Positions 11,664 through 22,860 of a stretch of 64,000 bases of DNA are shown piece by piece. Position 1 is the stretch's first letter. Every line of letters begins with the position of its first letter. This DNA comes from Ephydatia muelleri (lineage: Eukaryota; Porifera; Demospongiae; Spongillida; Spongillidae). The notes below the pieces were generated by a model that was not told the DNA's origin, did not search any database, and worked only from the letters and a program-made list of their open reading frames with translations. The stretch is taken from NCBI GenBank assembly GCA_013339895.1, contig JABACO010000008.1:62001-126000 (forward strand), written 5' to 3'. Position numbers and translations under genes: made by a program.

Positions 11664-11719
11664 ACATCAGACCGGTTTCGACGGTGATCTTTATTCTGGC
11701 CCGTCATCATCAGTGATGC
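11664..11719 (-). ncRNA. Hammerhead-ribozyme-like motif
   Basis: Read on the minus strand, the order is CATCA, CTGATGA, T, GACGG, a 15-16 base loop, CCGTC, GAAA, CCGGTC, TGATG. CATCA/TGATG form stem I and GACGG/CCGTC form stem II. CTGATGA and GAAA are the two invariant core segments, and ACCGGT is a minimal self-complementary stem III ending in the usual GTC cleavage triplet. The one deviation is a single unpaired T between the CUGAUGA box and stem II. Minimal type I hammerheads with short stem III are known from Penelope-like retroelements and retrozyme-like repeats. No such element is visible here because the gap cuts the flank, so the parent element is unknown. Confidence 0.5.
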
Positions 11720-11767
11720 ACCAGACTACTACTCCCTAAGCCCAGCAGCTAGCTGGTCTAGGAGGAT

Positions 11768-11798
11768 TCTTAGGGTTTAGGGTTTAGGGTTTAGGGTG
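11768..11798. repeat. Short TTTAGGG run (about four units)
   Basis: TTAGGG and three TTTAGGG units precede GTGCGAGCGCCGAAGGCGC, itself a short hairpin. A similar TTAGGGTTTTAGGA plus hairpin combination occurs in the dispersed repeat at 4,690. With only four units, an interstitial element end is more likely than a telomere. Confidence 0.7.
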
Positions 11799-11891
11799 CG
11801 AGCGCCGAAGGCGCGAGGACTAGGTCAACTTGCACCCACCTAGTACCCGCAGTGGTCAAAGTCAGCAGCTGACAGCGTATTCATTCCATTC

Positions 11892-11914
11892 ATTTGGGCG
11901 TACGTCGTACGCCC
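11892..11914. repeat. Short perfect hairpin, GGGCGTACG/CGTACGCCC
   Basis: A 9 bp inverted repeat with a one-base centre lies beside two further GTACGCCC-like words downstream (about 11,950 and 11,985). No gene context. Confidence 0.7.
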
Positions 11915-12339
11915 ATTAGGGTTACGTGCCGTCACAGCATAGATTTGGCGTGTACGCCCAACGATTAATAGGAGTTTCACGTATGCCCTAGGATCACAAG
12001 TAATTTTAAACTTAGTTTTCTTTTTTTACTAAAAGTGACTGCTCTATTGTTATGTAAACGCTTAGCTGGATTTTGACGTTGAAAGCTCCGTGCATCAGGA
12101 CTGTGTAAGTTGTTGAGCGCCTTACGTGCACATATCTATTCTGGGAGATGTGTTTGGACAAGGTACCGCATGTGCGAGCGCTTTAACTGGAACCCTAGCT
12201 CTTGTACGTTTTGACACAAGCGCTTTATTCTTTTGCTGCAGCGGGAATACTGCTCTGAAACTCTTCTGGAAGACGTGCCTAACTCTATTGGGCTCTAACT
12301 GCTGTTGTTAAGGTACTGCTGTGTGTGCGGGCGAGCGTA

Positions 12340-13240
12340 CTAGCGGCATTTAACACAAACGTCCTACTTGTAATGACTTACATAGCCACGGGTACGCTTA
12401 CGCAAGCCTACATAGCCATGGGGCAAGCTTACGTAGTCACGGGAGCACTTACGTTCACCTACATACCCGTGGGACACTTTCACAAGCCTACAATGCATAG
12501 CACAAACTATGCTTTCTTTTTTGTTATTAAAGACTTGACTAATGCCGAGGTGGCCAACACCTTGCTTCGAGAAGATTGTAAACAGGTGAGTAACTGTTCC
12601 TGGCGAACCTCTTTACTGTACGTTGTGCGTGTATGTGTCTACGTATACGGGCTTATACAAGCTTACAGAGTCACGGGCACACTTATCCTAAATGGCATAT
12701 GCCATTAATATTCCAGAAGCTTTACAGGCTCACAGGCACACTTTAACAAGCAAACAGTACTGCACCACGAGCTTACAAGCTCACGGGCACTCTATACTAG
12801 CTAGCAGTACTATACCACAAGCTTAAAACTTCTCACGGGCACTCATACTAGCTAGCAAGCTTACAGACTCACAAGCATTACTACTCCAGAAACTTACAGG
12901 CTCGCGGGCGTATACTAGCTATAGCGTACAAGCTAGCGTAACTATACCTGAAAGCTTATAGACTTACGGACACACTTATACCAGCTCTAGCATTACTATA
13001 CCAAGCTTACAGACTCACCAGCTAGCTATACAATGCGAGTCTACACACTCGCTTACACAAGCAAGCCAAGTTGGCATCTATACTATCTATGCAGGCCAGA
13101 GCCGGGAGACACTTTCAATTCTTTAAAAAAGCTTATGTACTGCCAAGGGTCCTCAAAGCTTTAAAAAAAGCTTATGCACTGCCAAGGGTACACTTGTAAA
13201 GCTTTTAAAAAAGCTTATACACTGCCAAGAGACAAAAACA
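12340..13240. repeat. Diverged minisatellite field on an AAGCTTACAGxCTCACGGGC theme
   Basis: Units of about 30-60 bases recur at about 12,380, 12,410, 12,440, 12,656, 12,715, 12,768, 12,820, 12,858, 12,890, 12,950 and 12,998. They are followed by three ~55 base units built around AAAAAAGCTTAT plus CACTGCCAAG (13,120-13,235). The units are too diverged to be a recent array. Short open frames across them have repetitive Tyr/Gly patterns and are not convincing genes. Confidence 0.75.
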
Positions 13241-14480
13241 TACAACGCCAAAGGGCAAGCTGTACAATGCTGTGTGTATGCGTGTTGAGCGTGAACCGTT
13301 TGTATTACATCCCCTGGACTTTAGCGCCAAGTTTGAAGTCCCAAGTACAACGCTAGCTGCCTAGCTTACATACATGTAATGCTGGTAGGCCTACACTAAC
13401 ACGTCTGCCGTAACTTTTAAAACATGCCTGACCTGCCTGCTACTATCAGCACGCCGTGCCTAACTAGCTTCACAACTACTATGGGAACCTGTCTGGAGTT
13501 TTGTGCCTTTATGGCAGGTAAGGGAAACTGTTCTACCAATTGCACTTACGCTTGCCTTTAGTACGTACAAGCCTGCTAGATTATATAACACAAGTCAGCA
13601 AGCTTAAACACACCGACCTATTCGTTTGTAAGGCTACAATAGTTTATGCTAGGGAAATGCCTTTACAGTATAAAGGCGCACGCTTTTAAAAAAGCTTACC
13701 GAACCACGGCACCCAAGGGAACCCTTTTAGTACCTTGCCGCCTCGTAAGGACACTTGCAATGTCTTAAGTAGCCACGGTACACTTTGTTCTGAGAAACTT
13801 TAATAGACAGTGATTCAAGCTAATGTGGCTTTTGTATGGCTGCTTTTAAGTAGGCCAATTGAACATCAATTGTCTCAATTACCAACGTATGTATGATCCG
13901 GGCACGAGTAAAAATATTTGTTTACTGTCGTAGTGACTCGCCTATTATACACGATACTAGCATTGAATCTCACAAGGGCATAGGGTTTACAAGGCCCAAT
14001 GAATGTGCGTGCTATAAGCTTGCTATGTGCTCTACCAAATGATATGAACCAGGGCCAATCACCAAGCACACCTAACGTAGTTATGAGGCTGACTAGGAAC
14101 TAGCTCCCGCCTTCGCACTTATCCTAGAGTTCGAAAAACGGCTATACTTACGAACGAGCACAAGTGTGTATACATACACGCACCCACCACACAGATGTAC
14201 GCTCTGCCCCTCTCACCTCTTTGTAATCTTCTCATTGCAACAATAAGCAACAATAAGCTACGCACGCTACAACTACCTACCTAAGGTTATGTACCAGCCT
14301 ACTGTAACGTTGTACGAAAATTTGAATTTTAAATCATTACTTATTTATCACGTGCGCATTGAAGTGACATTGAGCTCGACGGATTCCAAAGTAAGCACCA
14401 TTGTACGTGGGGTTGTTTAAGCACGTACAACAAGTGGGATAAACTCGTCTTGCATAACAGCGCGCACAGCAATCTGTTGT
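13240..14480. repeat. Diverged duplicated block, copy A
   Basis: This block shares ordered landmarks with 17,830-18,900. They are CTGGACTTTAGCGCCAAGTTT, AAGCCTGCTAG, CAAGTCAGCAAGCTTAAACA, CAATTACCAACG plus TATGATCCGGGCACGAG, and CATACACGCAC plus CACACAGAT. The order is the same in both blocks with many substitutions between, so this is an old direct duplication about 4.4 kb apart. I see no protein gene in it; the conserved islands may be a non-coding RNA or an old transposon. Confidence 0.7.
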
Positions 14481-14987
14481 GTACTATTTCAATTAGTACA
14501 TAACCGCCAGCGTAAACAAAGCGTTCATCCTCCCAAGAGTGTACAGTAACACTCTAAAGTAGGTTTCCCTCACAGAGTAGTCACGTAAACGTGTATAGCG
14601 TGCGTATTTACTTGTTGCCCAGGGACCTAGAAGTATCACACACGTCTTTCTTGCCTCAACAAGCTTCACACATGTATGAACTTCAAAAGTGTCTCATGCA
14701 CACGGGAAACATAAATAAAATTTTTAATTCCATTGCAGGTAGACACAAGTCACATATATTTATGAGCGGTTGCTACGAGGTGTCTCCTGAAGTCCAACGT
14801 TGCTAAAATATGGTAAGCATTCACAATCACTGCCTGTGCAAACTAAAAGCTTTGTACAAACTTCAGATTTGAGTGTCCTTAGGGATTTGTTAAGAAATAT
14901 GACATGAAAAATAATAGTCTATTGTGGTCTTAGCAGAGCTTTCATTCACACACAACCTTTGAAAGCTGCCAGCACACATGTACACAC
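14481..14987. other. No gene recognised
   Basis: AT-rich sequence with scattered ACACAC and GTAC words. A 71-codon open frame at 14,591-14,806 has no recognisable motif. Confidence 0.6.
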
Positions 14988-15189
14988 ACACACGTTATGC
15001 AAGCTTACTGTTTTCCCCTAAGCTAGGCTCGCATACATAGATGTATGCACTTTTAATTGCGACTATATGATTATACCTTACAAATTTTCTATGCATCATA
15101 TTTGTAAGGTATAATCAAATAGAAGTGCATATATCTATGTATGCGAGCCTAGCTTAGGGGAAAACAGTGTAAGCTTGCATAACGTGTGT
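14988..15189. mobile_element. Foldback (MITE-like) hairpin, 202 bp
   Basis: The outer arms ACACGTTATGCAAGCTTAC and its complement begin a near-perfect inverted repeat of about 90 bases per arm with a short central loop (CTATGCATCAT). Mismatches are mainly in the inner third. The form fits a miniature inverted-repeat element. No clear target-site duplication was found because the flanks are CA-rich. Confidence 0.75.
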
Positions 15190-15725
15190 ATATTTATAGC
15201 TGTATGTATATCACTTTCAAAAATGCATCCATGCACTAATATCAACTGTGACACACTAATGCTTTGAATCGCAACCTTAGCAAAGTTAGAATATTGATTA
15301 TACTATTTTTACATTTCGGTACCTTATTGGCTCATTGGTGACATAGAAAGGTTGCAGGTATACTATTTTAATTTACATAGATAAAATTAAAGGGTTAGAA
15401 CTGCAAAATACGTACTGTCTCTTCACTTTAAAAAGTATTGTTAATTCACCCTAATGACAGCGTATTTAAAAAAGTGTATGCACTCTCAAGTCTCTGCTTT
15501 TTAGTTTCTTTTTCACTCACATATGTCTGCTTTGTCTCTCACATGCCTGTCAAACTAATCCTACCTGAGATATCATCACACTGCCAGCCATTACTCGATC
15601 CAATTGCAACTAATATGAACCAGGCACCATTAGATTTACTAAGCCCTGATTTACAACAAAATCAGTTAATAGCTTTTCAGTTTTCTACCTGCATGAAGAA
15701 AGCTATATTGCGAAATCTGTACACG

Positions 15726-15905
<180 letters not shown>

Positions 15906-16640
15906 ACAAAGATACCACAAGTAGGCATACTTTACTGTAGTACATGTCCTTAGTATGTGAAGAAATTTGGCTTCATTACATGCATATCTAATTGCAAATT
16001 GAAACATTTTCACCAATTTGCAAGCGACCTAAACAGATTCGTTGACTAAATGACATTCATACTCATGAACCCACAATAACTTGGTAAGGTTAAAACATAG
16101 CTATAAATAGAAAATCGAGTACGTGCTATTTAGACCAGCTAGACCCGAGGAACTAAAGTACTCGGGCAAGGTTCGTAGCCTGGGTCCGCTATGTTTCCTC
16201 CCATGATGCAACGGTCTTAAACGTCTACGCGTTGGTGCTTGTAGACACGTTTTTATTTTGTGCAATCTCCCCATTTTGAAGTAACTGTCAGTGTCAGGTT
16301 ATGAGTGGGATCATTTATGGGAGTCGTGTTTTGGAGTCCTCCAGGTTTTGAAACACAAACATAGAAAATTGCACATTCATGCACTCCTAATTATCACTGT
16401 CATTGTACAAATATGTCCACACAAGTGAAAGTGATTACATAGCCATACACGTTAAATATAAACCATTATTTATAACTGTACACCCTTTAACGTCTACATG
16501 TGCACACAATCATATGCATGTATATAGAAGGGGTCTGTAGATGCACACGTGCCAATAGTTAAGTTCATACATCCCCCACACACATCACAATGTACTTCAA
16601 CAGTGTAGTATTGTATACTCACTCATACACCAGTGTTGCC
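15906..16640. other. No gene recognised
   Basis: AT-rich unique-looking sequence. A palindromic word pair (CTAGACCCGAGGAACTAAAG with TACTCGGG) is near 16,140. No open frame of note. Confidence 0.6.
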
Positions 16641-17060
16641 ACATTGCCTTGTACCTTGGCGTACCGCATCAAAGCTTGACACAAGTCATCCATTTGCCAC
16701 CTAAAAGCTTCACGTACGTCAACAATCATTTGCTATTGAATTCATCGTACGCATTAAGCTGTGTGCATGCCTGCCGTGTCAAATGGAAGCTTTGTACATC
16801 TCTGCCATGTCATACACAACCTTTGAGCATGCCTGCCGTGTTGTAAATAAGCTTTGAACATGCTTGCCGTGTCATACACAAGCCATGTACATGCCTTCCT
16901 TGATATAAACAAGCTTTGTGCATCTCTGCCATGTCATACACATGCCTGCCATTTGATACACTAGCAGTGTCTAGTAGATGCCTTCCGTATCACGTAGAAG
17001 CTGTCTACATTTAATAGATGCCAGCTGTGCTACCTTGAAGCTTAGCACACTCCTATAAGA
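16640..17060. repeat. Diverged ~45 bp minisatellite, AAGCTTTGTACATGCCTGCCGTGTCATACAC theme in short words
   Basis: At least eight units combine AAGCTTTG, CATGCCTGCC and GTGTCATACAC with drift. The units are degenerate, and no frame is maintained across them. Confidence 0.75.
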
Positions 17061-17534
17061 TGAAAGTGCCCATACACATAACTATCAGGTTTATTTCACA
17101 TTCTCAAATACATAAACACCACTTAACTCCTGCATATATGTATAATAATACAAGGGTTCTGTAGACAACGAGTTCAACATGTGGTTCTTGCAATTGTAGA
17201 GCATAACCTGGATGAAAGAATAAGTGCCAGCTGTGATTCACATAGCTCAAACCAGCCACAGTCTGTACCCCCCTTTAACCAACCGTTTCACCTACCCTTG
17301 AGCGAAGCGTCACGCTCGATTGCTGTGTACAAACAAAACACTACACAAGCAAGCCATGTCAGTACTGGCTAGTACACGCGCCATTTTGTATGCTTCACAC
17401 ACTCGATGGGTTTATAGTCACCAGTAACATTCACACACGCCAAAGCTTTAAATACCTGTTACGAGCATACACCCCTTGCACCACCTAGAAGGCTTACACA
17501 CACTTGGCACGCCTGACTATACATACAGAGGCTT

Positions 17535-17735
17535 TGCTCACCGTATGGGAGGGAGACCCCATGTTGTGCCGTAGCGTATGCTTGGGGAAGGCTTGCCCGC
17601 TATGGGAGACCCTTTATGTACTATAGTGTACGCTTAGAAAGGCTTGCCTCCTATGGGAAAACCCTTTTCGTGCCATAGCGTATGTTTGGGCTATAGCGTA
17701 CGCTTTGGAGGCTTGCTTGCTATGGGGCACTTGTG
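17535..17735. repeat. Diverged ~65 bp minisatellite, CTATGGGAGACC/CATAGCGTACGCTT theme
   Basis: About four units each contain CTATGGGA, an ATAG(C/T)GTA(T/C)GCTT word and GGCTTGCC. Downstream (17,740-17,840) the theme changes to CTTACAATGCCAC/CTTACACTGTCACG, like that in 12.4-13.0 kb. Confidence 0.75.
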
Positions 17736-17829
17736 CAAACTTACAATGCCACAGGACAAGCTTACACTGTCACGCCGACACTTACACACAAAAACTTACA
17801 AGCCGACACTTACACAAAAAACGTCAATG

Positions 17830-18900
17830 CCATAGGACAACCTTACACTGCTGTGTGTTCGTATTAGCTCGTCACATCTCCTGGACTTTAGCGCCAAGTT
17901 TAAACTTCCAGCTGCCGTGCCAGTTGTACACTAACACACGACTGCCTTTAGTAACGTGTAAGCCTGCTAGTATAAATACACAAGTCAGCAAGCTTAAACA
18001 CACCGTGCTATTAAAGCCTTATCGTGCCACGCATAATAGGCTTAGCTTGGAAATGCCTTTATACTAAGGCACGCTTAAAAAAAAAGCTAACCAAACCACG
18101 GCGCCCTTGTACACCCAAGGAAACCATTTAATTGCCTTGCCGCCTCGTATAACACTTATAGCTACCATTACCATGCTTAGAAGCTTAGAGACAAGCTAGC
18201 ACAACCTTACGAAGATAGCATCAATTACCAACGAATGTATGATCCGGGCACGAGTTAAACTCTTTGTTTACATGGCTATTAGGGTGACCGCTTGCTGCTC
18301 TTAGGCTGGACTCCATCACTACCATGTGTATGGCGCGCATACATGTACGTGTAGCTACTTACTACAGAGCTTCAAACAGTGGTAGCAGGCAAGAGCCTCA
18401 CTATAGCTACGCACAGTCACTCTTCGCTATATCTACACAAACGCCTTTTATCTGCGTGGTGGTGCGTGCATGCGTTAGCGTATACGTGCACTCTTACCTA
18501 GCTATACCGAGCTTACAAACTCACAAAAGTACAAACTAATAGGCGAAGCCACGGTCAATATTGGCTATTGTTAGGCTTCTGTTTATTTGTGGACCACAGC
18601 ATTATATCTCACGAGGGCCTACTTTAGAACGTCGGGGTAGTGTGCATAGTAAGTTAGCGTAGGCTCAAAGTGCCACCTGCATTAGTACATACGAGACAGA
18701 CCCTTTATGCTATCCAGCGCGTAGCGTTTAGTCTTTACACATACACGCACGCATCACACAGATAAGCACAGTGCCTTGCTCACCTGTTTACAACCTTATC
18801 GACGCAACACAAAGCTACACAAAACACCCTATCCACTCGTCACAAACATTTGAATTGAAATGATTTGTTATTAATAATTCTAATTATAGCACTCAATTAG
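17830..18900. repeat. Diverged duplicated block, copy B
   Basis: Partner of 13,240-14,480; the shared landmarks are listed there. This copy also has a poly-A interrupted AAAAAAAGCTAACC segment and a CGCACGCATCACACAGAT segment that matches copy A. No protein gene recognised. Confidence 0.7.
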
Positions 18901-19726
18901 TGACATTGGCAGAACTCGGCTCGATCGACAATTTAGAAGTTAGCGCCAGGTTCTATGGGCCTGTTAGCGCACGCAGTAGTCTTGCCATCTGTGTACACGT
19001 TTCTCCGTGGCACGTACTATCTTCGTACAAGTCGCCGTGCACGACGTTAGTGCGATGGCGTAAACTGTAAGTCATCGTGTATGTAAATATGGTGTACGTG
19101 ACACTGTCGTATTACTATAAGCTCAAACTCATAGGCCTACGAGTACAGTACCACCTAAAAGCTTCCCACACGCTGTGATGTCAAGTTTGTCACTTACCTA
19201 GCCAATCTCTTTTGTGCTTAGTTACCAAGCGTGTTCCCAGACCCATCTGTTTAAATGGCGTAGACTACCATTCTGTAGTCTGGCTTAATCTGGAGGAATT
19301 TTAATTTAAATATTTTTATTTCATTTTATTTAACATATAAATTAATTAATACATACATGATAATAAAACTCTTTAAACAGACTAAACTAATGTTTCAGAC
19401 ATAGTCTACTCAAATGATTGGGGCAGACTTGTCGTCAAAATAGCTCTTGCTATGCTACGAGTTAACACCAGACTAAGTCTGCCAAAAAGATCAGCAGTGA
19501 CCTCAGTAATATTGAAATATATAATTATCATTAGAATACAAGATACAAAAGAATACACGAATGGGATAAATGTATGTACAGTTAGGGTTAGGGTGAGGTT
19601 CTTCCGAATTTCCTAATTCCTGGTCACGGGTGCGCACTTAATCCAGCTGTCACACAATGTAGAATTGGTATATATTTAGGCTCAACATAAACGCCTTGTT
19701 ACTGAATACAGAGCATCACGTGATGC
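18900..19726. other. No gene recognised; short TTAGGGTTAGGG
   Basis: AT-rich sequence. Two TTAGGG hexamers occur at about 19,581, and a GCATCACGTGATGC palindrome at about 19,711 abuts the start of the 775 bp array. Confidence 0.6.
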
Positions 19727-22150
19727 TCCAGAGAGAAGGGGGGCGTGTGCATGTTAGCTTCTGTTCACAAGAGAAGAGTCTGAATTAGTAGGAAAACCTG
19801 CCCAAACCATCTGCGAGGCACGTAGCATAGAGTCGGACCCCTATTGAAGGTTGGAGGGTCCGGTTCCTGCAAGTACAGTGAAATCCCATAGACAATCCCA
19901 TACTGTTCCACGGGATAGATCCGACCTCCCTAACTAGTAACATAGTTGGAAAATGAGGTTTCTTCACGTGTAACCATTTGCCTACCGTGGATGTGTATGT
20001 TGTAGTCTGTAGCGTACTATTTCAGAGGACCGTGCCTCGCCAAAGTTAACGACCCAAGATGAATCCGTACGGGCCTCTCTATGGGAGGCGTAGGTTTCGC
20101 TCCGCCTACAGTTTTTTCAAAGAACAGTAGGCGGAGCGAAACCTACGCCTCCCATAGAAACTGCCATACCGAGACATGCAGGGTCGTTAACTTTGGCGAC
20201 GCACGGTCCTCTGAAGTAATACGCCGCAGACGCCGAACCTGGTTCCATCATTGGTCGAAAGGTTGTACAGCAAGCATCCGTACAATGCAAGGTCGTGCCG
20301 CCCTCTTAACGGCAGGTGTACCCTTTTGTACAAGTACTTGGAGTCTACGGCGTTTGTGAGCAAAGCGGCAAAATTTACTCCCAGGAATGCGCAGAGCCAT
20401 TTGGAATCCATTCTGCATATTGCCTTGTGACAATGGACTAGTTTTGTCATTCTTCCAGGGCCATGCTTAGCACTAAAAAGTAAAAGTAAGCATTTTACGC
20501 TCCAGAGAGAAAGGGGGCGGGGTGCAGGTTAGCTTCTGTTCACAAGAGAAGAGTCTGAATTAGTAGGAAAACCTGCCCAAACCATCTGCGAGGCACGTAG
20601 CATAGAGTCGGACCCCTATTGAAGGTTGGAGGGTCCGGTTCCTGCAAGTACAGTGAAATCCCATAGACAATCCCATACTGTTCCACGGGATAGATCCGAC
20701 CTCCCTAACTAGTAACATAGTTGGAAAATGAGGTTTCTTCACGTGTAACCATTTGCCTACCGTGGATGTGTATGTTGTAGTCTGTAGCGTACTATTTCAG
20801 AGGACCGTGCCTCGCCAAAGTTAACGACCCAAGATGAATCCGTACGGGCCTCTCTATGGGAGGCGTAGGTTTCGCTCCGCCTACAGTTTTTTCAAAGAAC
20901 AGTAGGCGGAGCGAAACCTACGCCTCCCATAGAAACTGCCATACCGAGACATGCAGGGTCGTTAACTTTGGCGACGCACGGTCCTCTGAAGTAATACGCC
21001 GCAGACGCCGAACCTGGTTCCATCATTGGTCGAAAGGTTGTACAGCAAGCATCCGTACAATGCAAGGTCGTGCCGCCCTCTTAACGGCAGGTGTACCCTT
21101 TTGTACAAGTACTTGGAGTCTACGGCGTTTGTGAGCAAAGCGGCAAAATTTACTCCCAGGAATGCGCAGAGCCATTTGGAATCCATTCTGCATATTGCCT
21201 TGTGACAATGGACTAGTTTTGTCATTCTTCCAGGGCCATGCTTAGCACTAAAAAGTAAAAGTAACCATTTTACGCTCCAGAGAGAAAGGGGGCGGGGTGC
21301 AGGTTAGCTTCTGATCACAAGAGAAGGGTCTGAATTTATAGGGAGACCTGCCCAAACCATCTGCGAGGCACGTGTGCATAGGGACGGACCCCTATTGAAG
21401 GTTGGAGGGTCCGATTCCTGCAAGTACAGTGAAATCCCATAGACAATCCCATACTGTTCCACGGGATAGATCCGACCTCCCTAACTAGTAACATAGTTGG
21501 AAAATGAGGTTTCTTCAGGTGTAACCATTTGCCTACCGTGGATGTGTATGTTGTAGTCTGTAGCGTACTATTTCAGAGGACCGTGCCTCGCCAAAGTTAA
21601 CGACCCAAGATGAATCCGTACGGGCCTCTCTATGGGAGGCGTAGGTTTCGCTCCGCCTACTGTTTTTTCAAAGAACAGTAGGCGGAGCGAAACCTACGCC
21701 TCCCATAGAAACTGCCATACCGAGACATACAGGGTCGTTAACTTTGGCGACGCACGGTCCTCTGAAGTAATACGCCGCAGACGCCGAACCTGGTTCCATC
21801 ATTGGTCGAAAGGTTGTACAGCAAGCATCCGTACAATGCAAGGTCGTGCCGCCCTCTTAACGGCAGATGTACCCTTTTGTACAAGTACTTGGAGTCTACG
21901 GCGTTTGTGAGCAAAGCGGCAAAATTTACTCCCAGGAATGCGCAGAGCCATTAGGAATCCATTCTGCATATTGCCTTGTGACAATGGACTAGTTTTGTCA
22001 TTAAGCCAGGGCCATGCTTAGTACTAAAAAGTGTCCAGAGAGAAAGGGGGCGGGGTGCAGGTTACCCTTTTGCACAAGTACGTTGAGTGCTATAGAATCG
22101 TCTGCATGCCTGGAATGTGCAAAGCCATTTGAGCAATTTGTCGTGCAGCA
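19727..22150. repeat. Tandem array of a ~775 bp unit, three full copies and a deleted fourth
   Basis: Units begin at TCCAGAGAGAA: 19,727, 20,501, 21,276 and 22,034. The first two are nearly identical; the third has scattered changes. The fourth is a ~117 bp remnant joined from the unit start to its end. Each full unit has a central inverted repeat. The inner stem CTATGGGAGGCGTAGG...CCTACGCCTCCCATAG is 31 bp and perfect with a 17-base loop (first copy 20,079-20,157). It is flanked by outer arms around CCAAAGTTAACGACCC and complement with one mismatch. The unit resembles a foldback transposon amplified in tandem. A fifth, partial unit is at 27,540-27,887. Confidence 0.95.
20079..20157. repeat. 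Perfect 31 bp stem, 17-base loop (hairpin of unit 1)
   Basis: Stem halves are at 20,079-20,109 and 20,127-20,157. Copies recur at the same place in units 2 and 3 (about 20,854 and 21,630). In unit 3 an A-to-T change lengthens the stem to about 36 bp. In the partial unit at 27,700-27,780 the stem has several mismatches. Open frames crossing the hairpin are by-products. Confidence 0.95.
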
Positions 22151-22460
22151 GGGCCCGGACTAAAGTTTTAAAACCTGGTGGTGGTGGTGGGGGGGGGAGG
22201 GGATTGACTTACCATTTTGTTTTGTGTTTTCCATATGCGCCGCGTGGTAAGCGTCTTGCATGCATGCAGTGCCAAACTGTATATAGATATAGACGGCATC
22301 TTTCTTTCCAAGCCGGGGCAGCCTGCAACCTTGGCTATTCCTGTTTGTGTTGCCAAACGTGCAAAGCCAATGGCAATGTGGGAGAGTTCACATCGCGCGG
22401 GCAATACCCATGTAGCTAGCCGCGGCTAAGTTTGCATGTGCGTTGCGGTCGAGCCGCGCA
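22151..22460. other. No convincing gene
   Basis: A GGTGGTGGTGGGGGGGG tract is at about 22,180. A 100-codon open frame (22,117-22,419) has cysteine-rich stretches but no recognised domain and overlaps the tract. Confidence 0.5.
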
Positions 22461-22860
22461 TCGGCGCCACCACAACTGTATAAATGAATATTGGTTATAT
22501 AGGTTTGGCGTGCACGGGCGTGCATGCGTATATAGAGTGTAACGAATAAACAATTCACAATATATATAACAAAGGCTGAATGCCGATTGGAATATATATA
22601 GTGCATGGCAGCGTTGATGCATGCATCCCGCCCATGCATGCATCACCCGACCGCAATTAAGAAATGAATAGTATATATAAGTTTGGCTTGCACGGGCTTG
22701 TGCAAAGTCTAACGACGAGTGATTGGAGTGATTGTCACCAAAAATATATAAAAATCGCAATGGCTGAATGCCGATTGAGATATGTGCATGTTGCAACCTT
22801 TGTGTGGATGCATGCACAACAGGCAATCATGTGCAGTCGTATAATGGAGGAGCTGGCCTG
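22460..22860. repeat. Direct duplication, ~195 bp unit, two copies
   Basis: The two copies share ordered words: AAATGAATA, GGTTTGGC(G/T)TGCACGGGC(G/T)TG, AAATATATA/CAATATATATA, and GGCTGAATGCCGATTG. Copy 1 starts near 22,470 and copy 2 near 22,657, with moderate divergence. Both contain ATGCATGC palindromes. Confidence 0.75.

Noticed and set aside
10423-11739. Four long open frames of 338-412 codons crossing the middle of the gap
   Set aside because: They are made of undetermined bases; stop codons cannot be seen in N.
11768-11798. True telomere (TTTAGGG)
   Set aside because: Only about four units, followed by non-telomeric hairpin sequence also seen inside an interstitial dispersed repeat.
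12340-13240. CRISPR array in the regularly spaced AAGCTTAC words
   Set aside because: Units drift, spacing is irregular, there are no unique spacers of constant length, and the genome is eukaryotic.
20081-20359. 92-codon frame repeated in each 775 bp unit, considered as a conserved small protein
   Set aside because: It runs through both halves of the hairpin, so sequence and complement are both translated; conservation is explained by recent tandem duplication.
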